Source: Paenibacillus sp. GP183
GTDB taxonomy: Bacteria > Bacillota > Bacilli > Paenibacillales > NBRC-103111
Assembly: GCF_900104695.1 (NCBI RefSeq)
Contig: NZ_FNSW01000001.1
Span: forward strand, 4,458,001-4,522,000
DNA: 64,000 nt
Reading direction: 5' to 3'
Shown here piece by piece: positions 51,728 through 60,463 of this stretch (position 1 is its first letter; every line of letters starts with the position of its first letter). The notes below the pieces were generated by a model. It did not search any database. It was not told where the DNA came from and saw only the letters and a program-made list of their open reading frames with translations. The translations under genes and the position numbers were made by a program.

Positions 51728-52450
51728 GTGTGAAGTACAGGTAGATTCGGCAGAACGAAGGCTGAAGCCATTCTAATAGAAAAGGTATGCCAACGGATAT
51801 GCCGCGCGGCTGAAAAACTGGATATGGTGAGAATGTTCAAATAGACTGAACTGACGAACTTCCGAATGTACAGGTCTAAAGTTAGAGCATATGGAAACAT
51901 ATGTACCATCAAACGATGGGGTGAGCGGCGTAAAGTAAAAATTTTTTCTATGAAATACGCTATGCCGAACAATGGCGGCATTGGTCTCACAGGCTTAGAG
52001 GAAGCACCTAAGTCCAGAAAGAATAGCTAGGATGTAAGGGACTTGGAAAGCAAGGGACGTTGCAACAAGGGCTGTTACCCGAAACGTTTGTTATAAGGCT
52101 TACGCCGAAATACATTTATCCTTGTGAGGGCAGGGGCACGACTGATGAATCTCCTGTAATGGGAGTAGAGGAACAGCCCCAAGTCTAACTGAAAAGAAAG
52201 GTTGTTTTCCAAGCGTGAATTGCACCGGTCAGGTAAGAACGTGGGGACATCACTTCGCAAAGAATGGATGCCACAGTGCGAGCTTAACGAGAATGGGATA
52301 CTTAAAACCCCATACCCTTAACCACGAGGAACTTATGATCTAGTACATTCAATTAGAGGGAACGCCGGATGCCGGGAAACTGGCACGTCCGGTGTGGAGC
52401 AGGGGAAAAGCTGGAGATAACATCAAACGCTTACCTATTGTTACCGATAG
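51728..52450 (+). ncRNA. ORF-less group II intron
   Basis: The 5' end GTGTGAAGTACAGG fits the GUGYG rule. Domain V is recognised at about 52362-52395: CGCCGGATGCC, GGGAAACT, GGCACGTCCGG form the conserved hairpin with its GAAA-type tip and the CGC triad. The end CGCTTACCTATTGTTAC fits domain VI and the 3' end. No reverse transcriptase frame exists in the 720 nt, so it would need a maturase in trans or is dead. Ends are approximate. Confidence 0.72.
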
Positions 52451-52477
52451 CTCCATAATCAGATTGTTCAATAGGAG

Positions 52478-53266
52478 GTGGAGTACATAGAATACTTGGC
52501 TATTGTGCTTGACTTGGACGGAACATTCCTCAGCTCCGGTAAAACGGTTTCCAAGCGTAATCTTGATGCGGTGTTAAAATGTGTGGCAATTGGAATGAGG
52601 GTAATCGTGGCAACCGCCAGGCCGCCCCGATCGGTGCGCGCGCTGTTACCGGACGAAATTCTGGGCGTATGCTCATTCGTCTATTATAACGGCGCACTTA
52701 TTCAAGACATAAGAAGTGGCTTTGAGAAGCACATTTCTATCGATAGATTCACGATTGCCTCGATTTTAGATTACTGCTCGGCACACTTGCCGAACTGCGG
52801 AATTAGCCTTGAGGTAAGGGATCAATGGTTCGCCAATCCCGGTCCTATCGATGAAAATATTTTTTATACACGGCTCTTCCAGCCGCAGGTCCGTTCGAAT
52901 GACGAATTGAAGTCGCTTGACGCCACCAAGCTACTCATCACTTACTTCGACAGCCCAGAGAAATTACGGAGAAGTTTCGGGGAACATGTCCATTTCGTGG
53001 TAACGGACCGGGGGACGCTAATCCAGATCATGAATTGCACGGTAAGCAAGGCAAGCGGTGTGGAGTTGCTGCTTCATCACTTCGGTATACCCACATCCCA
53101 GGTTGTAGTGTTCGGAGACGATTATAACGACCTCGAGCTCTTTGCAATGCCGGTCCACAAAGTGGCCATGTTTAATGCCATCGAAGAATTGAAAGAGCTG
53201 GCTGACCAGATCACGGATTCCAACGATAACGATGGTGTGGCGAAAGTGTTGGAACGGATCTCGTAA
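52478..53266 (+). CDS. Cof-type HAD hydrolase
   Basis: The protein has 262 residues. HAD motif I is LDLDGTFL (about residues 11-18), motif II lies in VIVATARPP, and motif IV is VVFGDDYNDLELF, with a C2B cap between. Cof/YwpJ-type enzymes dephosphorylate sugar phosphates or FMN-like cofactors. The start is unclear: GTG 52478 overlaps its ribosome-binding site, and TTG 52496 is an alternative. The group II intron ends about 30 nt upstream and may have disturbed the leader. Confidence 0.85.
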   Translation: MEYIEYLAIVLDLDGTFLSSGKTVSKRNLDAVLKCVAIGMRVIVATARPPRSVRALLPDEILGVCSFVYYNGALIQDIRSGFEKHISIDRFTIASILDYCSAHLPNCGISLEVRDQWFANPGPIDENIFYTRLFQPQVRSNDELKSLDATKLLITYFDSPEKLRRSFGEHVHFVVTDRGTLIQIMNCTVSKASGVELLLHHFGIPTSQVVVFGDDYNDLELFAMPVHKVAMFNAIEELKELADQITDSNDNDGVAKVLERIS

Positions 53267-53289
53267 TCGGGAACCTCGACATTATATTA

Positions 53290-53384
53290 ACTTAAAAGGA
53301 TACGATACCTCAATAACCAGGAGAAGGCTACCGACAATAAGGGTTAAGTCGCCTTTCTCAACTAACGGAAACGATAGTTCAATG
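53290..53384 (+). repeat. Dispersed repeat, two unit A copies around a hairpin
   Basis: TTAAAAGGATACGATACCTC is followed by the stem GAGAAGGC/GCCTTTCTC (53320-53358) and then CTAACGGAAACGATAGTTCA. It starts 23 nt after the HAD stop. Confidence 0.8.
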
Positions 53385-53460
53385 GCATGCCTGGCATCTA
53401 CAGGGGGAGTAGGTTAAGGTATTAGCGGCGAAGTCCTTGATATTCAAGGGCTTTTTTGTA

Positions 53461-53527
53461 TTGGAAGCATAAGTTTGCCACAGTGATTTGGAAGCATAAG
53501 CTTGCCAAAGCGGCAAACTTATGGGTT
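53461..53527. repeat. CATAAGYTTGCC repeats flanking the sigK remnant
   Basis: TTGGAAGCATAAGTTTGCCA (53461) is repeated as TTGGAAGCATAAGCTTGCCA (53489), and GGCAAACTTATG (53512) is the inverse. They look like ends of a small mobile element. Confidence 0.65.
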
Positions 53528-53569
53528 AAGTGACAGGGGACGTTTTAAAACATTCATCATCAAAGGTGG

Positions 53570-54016
53570 CCCATCACGGCACCAAAACATTTTTACGTTG
53601 CTTTGTGTTCACAATGTCAAAAAATTCGACAACACCGGTGAGGACCTGGAGGATTTGATAAGCATTGGGACCATCGGGCTGATAAAAGCGATCGAGTCGT
53701 TCTCGCCGAACAAGGGCACCAAATTGGCTACGTTTGCAGCGCGCTGTATCGAGAATGAGATCCTGATGCACCTAAGGTCATTGAAAAAAACTCGGAAGGA
53801 TGTATCGCTGCACGATCCTATTGGGACGGACAAAGAAGGAAACGAGATCACCTTGATCGATATACTTGGTACAGAAGCTGATGATGTTGTAGATAAGGTG
53901 CAGCTTAAGATTGAGAAGAGCAAAATATATAAAAATTTATGGATGATCGGGAGAAGGAAGTTGTGATGGGGCGGTTTGGCCTTGAGCACGGGGGAGAGGA
54001 ACGGACGCAATATTAA
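53570..54016 (+). pseudogene. sigK: Remnant of a sigK-like sporulation sigma factor gene
   Basis: The frame contains [40 protein letters not shown] and [20 protein letters not shown], which match SigK region 2 to 3 almost word for word. The N-terminus is decayed. After LWM the homologous sequence continues in another frame as [20 protein letters not shown] and stops at 54016. Region 4 is missing. It cannot give a working sigma factor. Confidence 0.82.
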
Positions 54017-54033
54017 AGTAAAGGAGAAGGATT

Positions 54034-54687
54034 ATGCGCCGAATATTTGGAATTCTGACTCTATTAATTTTTATTGTTTTAACCGGCTGCATGAAAGGAT
54101 CTACGGATTCATCAAAAAATTTGAAGGCATCAAGCGTACAACCAACAACCTTACCGATCGTTCAACCATCCCCTCAACCCACAGCTGCAATTGATCAGGT
54201 AAAGCAACAAATGAACATAGAATATGCGTTTAGCCAGGCACACCAGCATCCAGAAAAAATGCTGATCGACGTAATTAATTCCACCAAAGAAACATTGGAT
54301 ATTGCAATCTACAGCTTAACTCATCCGGATATCGTGGCTGCGATAAAAGAAGCAAAGAAAAGAGGCGTGACCGTACGGATCATCAGTGATAAGATCCAAT
54401 CCACCGGCAAGACTCAAGATGAGGCCCTGAAACTTTTGGGTAGCGCGGGAATTCCAATGAAGGTAAATAAACATAATGGACTCATGCATTTGAAGGTTAC
54501 CATCGCGGATAAGAAGGTGGCCACTACAGGATCATACAATTACAGCCAGGCAGCTAGCACGTCCAATGATGAGGTTTTAATGGTCATACATGATGAGGCA
54601 GCAGCAAAGGCCTTCACCGATCAATTTGAAAGAATGTGGAATGATACCAAGGGTTTTGAAACCCTACAAAAGAAAATTGCTCAATGA
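54034..54687 (+). CDS. Lipoprotein of the phospholipase D / nuclease family
   Basis: The protein has 217 residues. Lipobox VLTGC (Cys about residue 19) is followed by a Pro/Gln/Thr linker and one PLD domain: TLDIAIYSLTHPDIVAAIKE, then the HKD motif in MHLKVTIADKKVATTGSYNY. A single HKD means it acts as a dimer, as Nuc-type endonucleases do. It is probably an exported surface nuclease or phosphodiesterase. AAAGGAGAAGG precedes ATG 54034. Confidence 0.88.
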   Translation: MRRIFGILTLLIFIVLTGCMKGSTDSSKNLKASSVQPTTLPIVQPSPQPTAAIDQVKQQMNIEYAFSQAHQHPEKMLIDVINSTKETLDIAIYSLTHPDIVAAIKEAKKRGVTVRIISDKIQSTGKTQDEALKLLGSAGIPMKVNKHNGLMHLKVTIADKKVATTGSYNYSQAASTSNDEVLMVIHDEAAAKAFTDQFERMWNDTKGFETLQKKIAQ

Positions 54688-54721
54688 TTGGCAAAAAGCC
54701 CTCTTTCATCACCATTGAACT

Positions 54722-54804
54722 CCCTCGGATAACTATTGTGCAAAAGCTGCTTTGAAGCGGCTCCTTTTTGATTATCATTGAAGTAACGGGCAGTAGAGTG
54801 AAAG
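54722..54804 (+). repeat. Dispersed repeat, A-hairpin-B copy
   Basis: A diverged unit A CTCGGATAACTATTGTGCAA is followed by the stem AGCTGC-TTTGAA-GCGGCT (54745-54762) and unit B GTAACGGGCAGTAGAGTGAA. Confidence 0.75.
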
Positions 54805-54919
54805 AAGCGTTTGAGATAGTTCAACTGTTGGTTGAATATTATAAAAAATCAATTTAAAGGGTATTGTACCTTTCAGCTAACATCAATACAATTGGTGTTA
54901 ACAAGGAGCGTGAGTAATT

Positions 54920-55750
54920 ATGAAGGAAACATTGGCAAGAAACATAAGCAGATATCGAAAAGAAAGAGGATTAACACAAGAGGAGCTTGCACAGATACTT
55001 GGACTTTCTTTTCAAGCCGTTTCAAAATGGGAAAATGCACAGACGATGCCTGACATATCCTTACTGCCAGAGTTATCAAATGCATTGGATATAAATGTAG
55101 ATAAACTACTTGGGTATGTGTCGCAGGATAAACAAATTACCATTTATGAAGAAGAATACAAGACACCTGATTATTATTGGGGGTTTCAACCCAATTCAGC
55201 ATGTTATCAAGTCATACAGTTAATGCCTCCAACCAAACAGCTTACGTTATTGGATATTGGTTGCGGCGAGGGAAAAGACTCGGTTTTTTTTGCAAGAAAT
55301 GGATATGACGTTACAGCATTTGATGTATCGGATGCAGGTATTGAGAAAACGAAAAGACTCGCCAATAAGATCGGTGTAAATGTTAAAGTTTTCAAAGCAG
55401 ACATACTGGATTTTCGCTTAGATTCATTTTTTGACATTATATATTCAAGCGGTGTTCTTCACTACATTAAACCTGAATATCGTAAAGAGATATTTAATAA
55501 TTATAAACAGTTTACCAACCCGAGCGGTTTACATATCTTTAATGTGTTTGTAGAAAAGCCCTTTATAGCACCACCTCCTGAAAAGGAACCTAATGCGTAT
55601 AAGTGGTATTCAGGTGAATTACTTTCAGATTATCATGACTGGCTTATTAGAGACAGCTCAGAAGTTGTATTTGATTGTAATTCATCTGGCATTCCTCATC
55701 AACATGCAATGACTAAAATGATTGCTCAAAAGATTTCGTCATTAAACTAA
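54920..55750 (+). CDS. XRE helix-turn-helix protein fused to a SAM methyltransferase
   Basis: The protein has 276 residues. Residues 1-65 are an XRE domain (RKERGLTQEELAQILGLSFQAVSKWENA). Residues 80-270 are a class I methyltransferase with LTLLDIGCGEGKDSVFFAR as motif I and FDIIYSSGVLHYI as motif IV. The methyltransferase resembles TehB/UbiE-type enzymes for small molecules. The fusion suggests a regulator whose target gene product modifies a compound or that senses SAM. AAGGAG precedes ATG 54920. Confidence 0.88.
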   Translation: MKETLARNISRYRKERGLTQEELAQILGLSFQAVSKWENAQTMPDISLLPELSNALDINVDKLLGYVSQDKQITIYEEEYKTPDYYWGFQPNSACYQVIQLMPPTKQLTLLDIGCGEGKDSVFFARNGYDVTAFDVSDAGIEKTKRLANKIGVNVKVFKADILDFRLDSFFDIIYSSGVLHYIKPEYRKEIFNNYKQFTNPSGLHIFNVFVEKPFIAPPPEKEPNAYKWYSGELLSDYHDWLIRDSSEVVFDCNSSGIPHQHAMTKMIAQKISSLN

Positions 55751-55791
55751 ACATTCCTGTATAGCTTAAGAAATGGCCTTTGTCAAAAAAG

Positions 55792-55843
55792 GAGCGCCTC
55801 GGTTATGATGGGTTTGTCCACAACACCATCAAAGGAGGCGCTC
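55792..55843 (+). promoter_or_regulatory. Hairpin covering the transposase ribosome-binding site
   Basis: GAGCGCCTC (55792-55800) is complementary to GAGGCGCTC (55835-55843), which includes the GAGG of AAAGGAGG just ahead of ATG 55849. Such pairing keeps read-through transcripts from being translated. Confidence 0.75.
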
Positions 55844-55848
55844 TTATT

Positions 55849-57138
55849 ATGAAGTTTAAGCAAATCAACGGACAAAATCAACGGATTGAACGAATTTCCC
55901 CGACTCAGCTCGTTGTAGGCATCGACATGGCAAAGGAAATTCATGTAGCTCAAGCCACTAACTTTCGAGGCATCGTTCTTGCTAAGCGACATCTCACATT
56001 CAAAAACGCAATTGAAGGTTATGAAAAGTTACAACGTTGGATGGATGAACTACAACAGAAACACCGACTGAAGACGGTCATCATCGGTATGGAACCCACT
56101 GGACATTATTGGTGGAGCTTGGCGAATTGGCTTGCAAACAAAGGCCTTAACGTCGTCTTGGTGAACCCGGCCACCACCAAACGAAACAAGGAGAACCGCG
56201 ATAACAGTCCATCCAAGAGCGATCCCAAGGACGCGCTTGTCATCGCAGACGTCGTCTGTCGAGGATACTACTACGATTACACTCGACAGGCAAACGTGTT
56301 CCAAAGGTTGCGTACGATTATGAGTGATCGGGAATTTTGGGTGACCCATAGCGTCCGGCTGCAGAATCGGATCATCCGTTGGTTGGACATTCGGTTCCCC
56401 GAATACACGTCGGTTTTCAAAGATTGGACCTGCCCACGATCCTTGGCTACGCTCAAACATTTCCCTTCTCCGCTAGAATTAGAATCTCTATCCGTATCGG
56501 AGGTCATCACCGGTTGGAGAGAGCAGCATATGCAGCGAGCGGGCGGAACAACTGGAATGGAGAAAGCGGCGCAACTCATCGCTCAAGCGAAGAAGAGTGT
56601 CGGAGACACGACAGCTATGCGCGAAGCAAAGCAAGATTTAGAGCGGTTATTGGAAGAGTATGAGCGTATCGTTGAAACACTAGAGAAGATTGAACAGGAA
56701 GTACGGGCACTTCTCGGTGAAATTCCTATGGCCCAGCAATTACGGTCGGTCAAAGGCCTTGGCCCGATCTTCATCGGGGCCATTCTCTCCGGTGCAGGCG
56801 ACCTCAAACAGTATGCCCATGGACGTCAGTTATTGCGTAAAGCGGGCTTAAATCTGGCCGAAAGCATGTCTGGCAAGCGCAAGGGGCAGATCGTGCTTTC
56901 CAAACGGGGAGATGCGAAGCTACGAAAATATATGTATCTGGCTACGATCACCCTCGTGGGAACGAATCCCGTCTTTCGACAGTTGCATGAAAACAATGTC
57001 CAAGTTAAGAAAATGAAGAAACAACAGTCGATCTTTAAACTGCTTGGAAAACTGGCTCGGATCCTGATCGGCATCGTCCAAGGAGGAGAAACGTTTTCTC
57101 CCGAAAAAGCGAGTCCCTTTTTTACAGAAGCAGCGTAA
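55849..57138 (+). CDS. IS110/IS1111-family transposase
   Basis: The protein has 429 residues. The DEDD domain has VVGIDMAKEIHVAQA (first Asp), IIGMEPTGHYWWSL (Glu) and SDPKDALVIADVV (Asp pair). The C-terminal Transposase_20 domain has LRSVKGLGPIFIGAILSGAG and GLNLAESMSGKRKGQIVLSK with the catalytic Ser. All blocks are present without frame changes, so it may be active. ATG 55849 follows AAAGGAGG. Confidence 0.92.
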   Translation: MKFKQINGQNQRIERISPTQLVVGIDMAKEIHVAQATNFRGIVLAKRHLTFKNAIEGYEKLQRWMDELQQKHRLKTVIIGMEPTGHYWWSLANWLANKGLNVVLVNPATTKRNKENRDNSPSKSDPKDALVIADVVCRGYYYDYTRQANVFQRLRTIMSDREFWVTHSVRLQNRIIRWLDIRFPEYTSVFKDWTCPRSLATLKHFPSPLELESLSVSEVITGWREQHMQRAGGTTGMEKAAQLIAQAKKSVGDTTAMREAKQDLERLLEEYERIVETLEKIEQEVRALLGEIPMAQQLRSVKGLGPIFIGAILSGAGDLKQYAHGRQLLRKAGLNLAESMSGKRKGQIVLSKRGDAKLRKYMYLATITLVGTNPVFRQLHENNVQVKKMKKQQSIFKLLGKLARILIGIVQGGETFSPEKASPFFTEAA

Positions 57139-57163
57139 GACATCTGAATGCCACGTAGATTGA

Positions 57164-57486
57164 CTCATTCGCAGGATTTCAAACAAAGAAAGCACGGAGG
57201 ACCGAGTTCGTATCCGATAAGGGCACAGACCCATCCGCTAAACGCTATCGGTCTCCACACCTTGGACATGTATGACGATGGAATGTAAGGGCCTAGACCC
57301 GTTGAGCCATGGGATGGTGAACTTCCAGGGAGATAGTGGAGGAAGCGTGCAGTAGAAAAAGGCTTTGGGGAAATGCTCCAGCCATTTCTTCTATTCCCGC
57401 ATGCCCCAAAATGTAACGGCGGGCTCTCACCAGCTTACTTCCCTAACGATCACTGTATCCTAAGGTAATGAAATCCTGCGAGTGAG
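57164..57486 (+). ncRNA. Candidate guide (bridge/seek) RNA region bounded by inverted repeats
   Basis: CTCATTCGCAGGATTTCA (57164) and its complement (57469-57486) match at 17 of 18 positions and bound 287 nt of noncoding sequence directly after the transposase. IS1111-group elements encode their target-choosing RNA here. The internal fold is not resolved by eye. Confidence 0.5.
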
Positions 57487-57518
57487 TGAGCATACGTGAG
57501 ATAATCCCTTAAAACCGA

Positions 57519-57656
57519 GGGACGGAAACGATAGTGGAACGGGTCTCATCGAACTTCGAAACCCATACGTCTCGAACGCTTCGAGCTAATGTTTGGGTTG
57601 TATTATAACGGATAAACCCCGCCCGGCACATCAGGAGTGCCCTGGCGGGGTTTATC
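57519..57656 (+). repeat. Unit A of the dispersed repeat followed by a strong terminator
   Basis: GGGACGGAAACGATAGTGGA at 57522 is unit A. GATAAACCCCGCC...GGCGGGGTTTATC at 57611-57656 is a strong hairpin with an inner GCAC/GTGC stem, usable as terminator for the minus-strand hydrolase gene and from the other side. Confidence 0.75.
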
Positions 57657-57707
57657 GTTTACAGTAAACAAGATAAGTGAGCTTGGGCATCTCCGAATTC
57701 TTAAAGA

Positions 57708-58553
57708 TTAGTTGCCGACACCTTTGCCCTTCAGCACATAACGCTCTCCGGGTGCTAGTACATGAAATCTGCTCTCCGAACGGGTTATATGCGGAGACAG
57801 CTTTTCCGGATCGCCATTAAAAGGCAGTATCTCAGGCCCATAATAGGTACCGTAGTGGTGGGTGATAATATCCGCATTCTCAAGATGATTCGCTAATTTA
57901 ACCGCATTCTCAATCCCGAAATGATAAGGATCATTCGATACATCGAGCAGTAAGACGTCAACCTCGCTCATCTGCATATGCTCGACCAAAAGACGCGAGT
58001 CCCCCGTATGCCATATACTTCCATCCGGGGTGCTGATAAAGAAGCCGCAGCAGTCCTCCGGTCCGTAAGGATCCTGGCTTTGCCAAGAATGATCAGCTCG
58101 TGTGAGTGTAATTTCAACATTTCCTATACGGAACGTCTCACCGATATGGAAGGCCCGAGCTTGTCTTGAAGGGACCCCCAACCGCTCTAGCTCCTGCACT
58201 ACAATAGCAGGCCCCCCGTACAAGCCCCCTGTCCCGATTAAAGCCGGAGCCGTAATCGGGGCCAAGTGATCATCATCCAAATGGGAATAGAGAATAGCAT
58301 CCAATCGGGGTACTTCCGCTGCCACAATCGGTAAAGGCACTAACATTCGATGTCCGAGCTCGCAAATCTCGCTGGAGCCGGCTTGCATTGTAATAACGGG
58401 ATCAATCATAATCAAGGATCCGCGGGAGTTAATCAGAAATCCTGCGCCTGATAGCCACCAAATGGAGGTGTTTTCCGATGGATCAAAGTCTTTGGCCGTG
58501 ATTGGCTTTGTATAAGGTGCACGGACTTGTGGAACGGAATTTTCTTTCGCCAT
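57708..58553 (-). CDS. MBL-fold hydrolase (UlaG-like)
   Basis: The protein has 281 residues. The motif LYSHLDDDHLAPI gives His, Asp, Asp and His. The later ADHSWQS, WHTGDSRLL and THHYGTYYG fit the UlaG/YycJ-like metallo-hydrolase group, which includes lactonases and phosphodiesterases. AAAGGAGC precedes the start at 58553. It is a single gene with its own terminator. Confidence 0.87.
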   Translation of the reverse strand: MAKENSVPQVRAPYTKPITAKDFDPSENTSIWWLSGAGFLINSRGSLIMIDPVITMQAGSSEICELGHRMLVPLPIVAAEVPRLDAILYSHLDDDHLAPITAPALIGTGGLYGGPAIVVQELERLGVPSRQARAFHIGETFRIGNVEITLTRADHSWQSQDPYGPEDCCGFFISTPDGSIWHTGDSRLLVEHMQMSEVDVLLLDVSNDPYHFGIENAVKLANHLENADIITHHYGTYYGPEILPFNGDPEKLSPHITRSESRFHVLAPGERYVLKGKGVGN

Positions 58554-59079
58554 TAAAAAATCTCAGCTCCTTTTATGAGATAAGCTTTCAGAAACACACT
58601 GGTCTTCTTCTAAGTATATGTTTCAATCTTATTCTGCATAGTGCTTCCTGACAATGATCCGCACGGCTTAACCAGGTACTCTCAGTGTCAACGGCTGTTG
58701 CTGTTAAAACCTGTCTTCGGAATCAATCCAGGTGGTGTCTTCCAAATTTGGACTTCCCGTAGAATGGAACAGCGGTAGTAGGAGTGTCAATGTGGTGATG
58801 CGTTCGTTGGTGCGAATTCGATAGTTCTTTGTTCGATAGCGGAACAAGAACTAAGGTAGTATTACATTTTTAAGCTAACGGAAACGATAGCGTAATAAAA
58901 ATACTGAAGTAAGCACCGCGGCAAAAGGTTCCTATCGTTAAAATGTCGTAAGGAATACTTGGCTGGAATACTTGGCTAAAAAACATTTGGAGTTCTCGTT
59001 GATTTCCCATTTTTTAGGTGTATAATTACATAGAAAATATCCAAGCAAGGCAAAGTATTTTGAATTGGAGGCTAACAAT
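58554..59079. other. Intergenic stretch with an inverted repeat and a unit A
   Basis: TAGTTCTTTGTTC/GAACAAGAACTA (58822-58853) is an ACAAGAAC-type inverted repeat. CTAACGGAAACGATAGCGTA at 58873 is unit A. A partial inverse CCTATCGTTAAA is at 58931. I see no gene. Confidence 0.65.
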
Positions 59080-60048
59080 ATGCAGTATAATAACTTGTCA
59101 AAAACAAGTCTCAAAGTTTCCTCGTTGAGTCTTGGAACCATGATGTTCGGAGGGCAAACAAGCGAAGCTGACAGTCTTAAAATCATGGACTACGCATTTG
59201 AGCATGGCATCAATTTTTTTGATACTGCAAACTCATATAATCAGGGCGAAAGCGAAAAGATCGTCAGCAAGGGTCTCAAAGGCAGGCGTGATGAGATTAT
59301 TCTTGCGACCAAGGTACGCAGTCAAATGGGTGAAAACCCAAATAACGCTGGACTAAGCCGCCGAAATATCCTATCTGCTGTTGATGCCAGCTTGAAGAGA
59401 TTGGATACTGATTATATCGACATCTACTACATGCATGCGCCCGACTACGAAACCTCCATTGAAGAATCACTTGAAACCATGACTACTTTGGTGAAATCGG
59501 GGAAAATTCGATATATTGGTGTCAGCAACTATGCCGCATGGCAGATCGCCGATATGTTGTCTATCTGCGACAAACGCAATTATATAGCACCCATTATCAC
59601 CCAGAATGTCTATAACCCTATTACCCGCGGCATAGAAGCAGAACTCGTTCCTTTTTTAAAAGCGCATGACGTGGGCATGGCCATCTACAATCCTATCGCC
59701 GGCGGGTTGCTGGCCGGTAAGCATAAGCAAGGCGGGCCTGCGGAAAATACCCGGTTTGCCAACAATGAAACATACTTTAACCGGTACTGGTCAGATGAGA
59801 ACTTTGCCGCTGTCGACAAGCTTACTCACATTGCTGCGGAATGCGGACTAAGTATCCTGCAGCTTGCGATGAAGTGGTGCGCTGTGCAAGAATCCGTGAC
59901 GAGTATCATTTCTGGAGTAAGCCGGTTGGATCAGATCGAGCAAAATATTGCGTCGATTGAGGGGGAACCGCTGGATGCCGAAACTCTGTTGAAGTGCGAT
60001 GAAGTATGGCGTTCATTGGCAGGAACACGTTTTGGATACAACCGATAA
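59080..60048 (+). CDS. Aldo/keto reductase
   Basis: The protein has 322 residues. The TIM-barrel family pattern is clear: INFFDTANSYNQGESEKIV with catalytic Asp and Tyr, IILATKVRSQMG with Lys, YIDIYYMHAPD with His, IRYIGVSNYAAWQIADM, and the NADPH-binding SIISGVSRLDQIEQN near the end. It reduces aldehydes or ketones. ATG 59080 follows GGAGG. It is a single gene with a terminator-like hairpin (AAGGCG/CGCCTT) at 60081-60106. Confidence 0.92.
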   Translation: MQYNNLSKTSLKVSSLSLGTMMFGGQTSEADSLKIMDYAFEHGINFFDTANSYNQGESEKIVSKGLKGRRDEIILATKVRSQMGENPNNAGLSRRNILSAVDASLKRLDTDYIDIYYMHAPDYETSIEESLETMTTLVKSGKIRYIGVSNYAAWQIADMLSICDKRNYIAPIITQNVYNPITRGIEAELVPFLKAHDVGMAIYNPIAGGLLAGKHKQGGPAENTRFANNETYFNRYWSDENFAAVDKLTHIAAECGLSILQLAMKWCAVQESVTSIISGVSRLDQIEQNIASIEGEPLDAETLLKCDEVWRSLAGTRFGYNR

Positions 60049-60117
60049 GTAAGCCGAATTTTAATATTACTAAAAGAAATAAGGCGGGACCCGATGATCT
60101 CGCCTTATAATCATTTT

Positions 60118-60180
60118 TCGTTGGGCCGATTGGCCCTGACTTTCTCCTTTGGCAATATCCAGGCCGATAACTGGGTTCAT
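60118..60180 (-). pseudogene. First codons of an IS110 transposase (element remnant)
   Basis: On the minus strand the frame starts MNPVIGLDIAKGESQ, nearly the same as the IS110 transposase at 47735 (MNPVIGLDVSKGESH), and ends after about 20 codons. The noncoding DNA before it (to 60241) also resembles the leader of that element. Only the left end of the element survived. Confidence 0.8.
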
Positions 60181-60242
60181 TTGATGTATCACCTTCACTC
60201 GAATGTTTTAGCCGGTAGCCTCTAATCCTTCTTGCAGCGCAG

Positions 60243-60434
60243 AAGAGTTTTGGGATTGGTATTAAAAATATTGCTTTTGTTGGTGACGAGGAGAAAGATA
60301 TTAAAGCAGCAAAAAATGCTGGAATAATATCCATCCTTATAAATAGAGAAGAACAGAAAAAATGCTATGGCGAAGATTTACAAATAAAAAGTTTAATCGA
60401 AATAACGAAGCTTTTGGAAACACAGGTTTCTTGA
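60243..60434 (+). pseudogene. C-terminal fragment of a HAD-like hydrolase
   Basis: The frame contains IAFVGDEEKDIKAAKNAGII, HAD motif IV with its two acidic residues, and then a plausible helical end and stop. The nucleophile motif is missing and no start exists. It directly abuts the IS110 remnant, which probably truncated it. Confidence 0.75.
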
Positions 60435-60463
60435 GTCAAACACATCGAACTGCATTCACTGAT

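Larger units (their letters stand above)
55770..57490 (+). mobile_element. IS110/IS1111-type element, apparently intact
   Basis: The element holds a complete transposase gene and about 350 nt of noncoding DNA on its 3' side, bounded by an 18-bp inverted repeat. In the IS1111 group the noncoding RNA lies on this side. The exact outer ends cannot be set from one copy. Confidence 0.7.
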
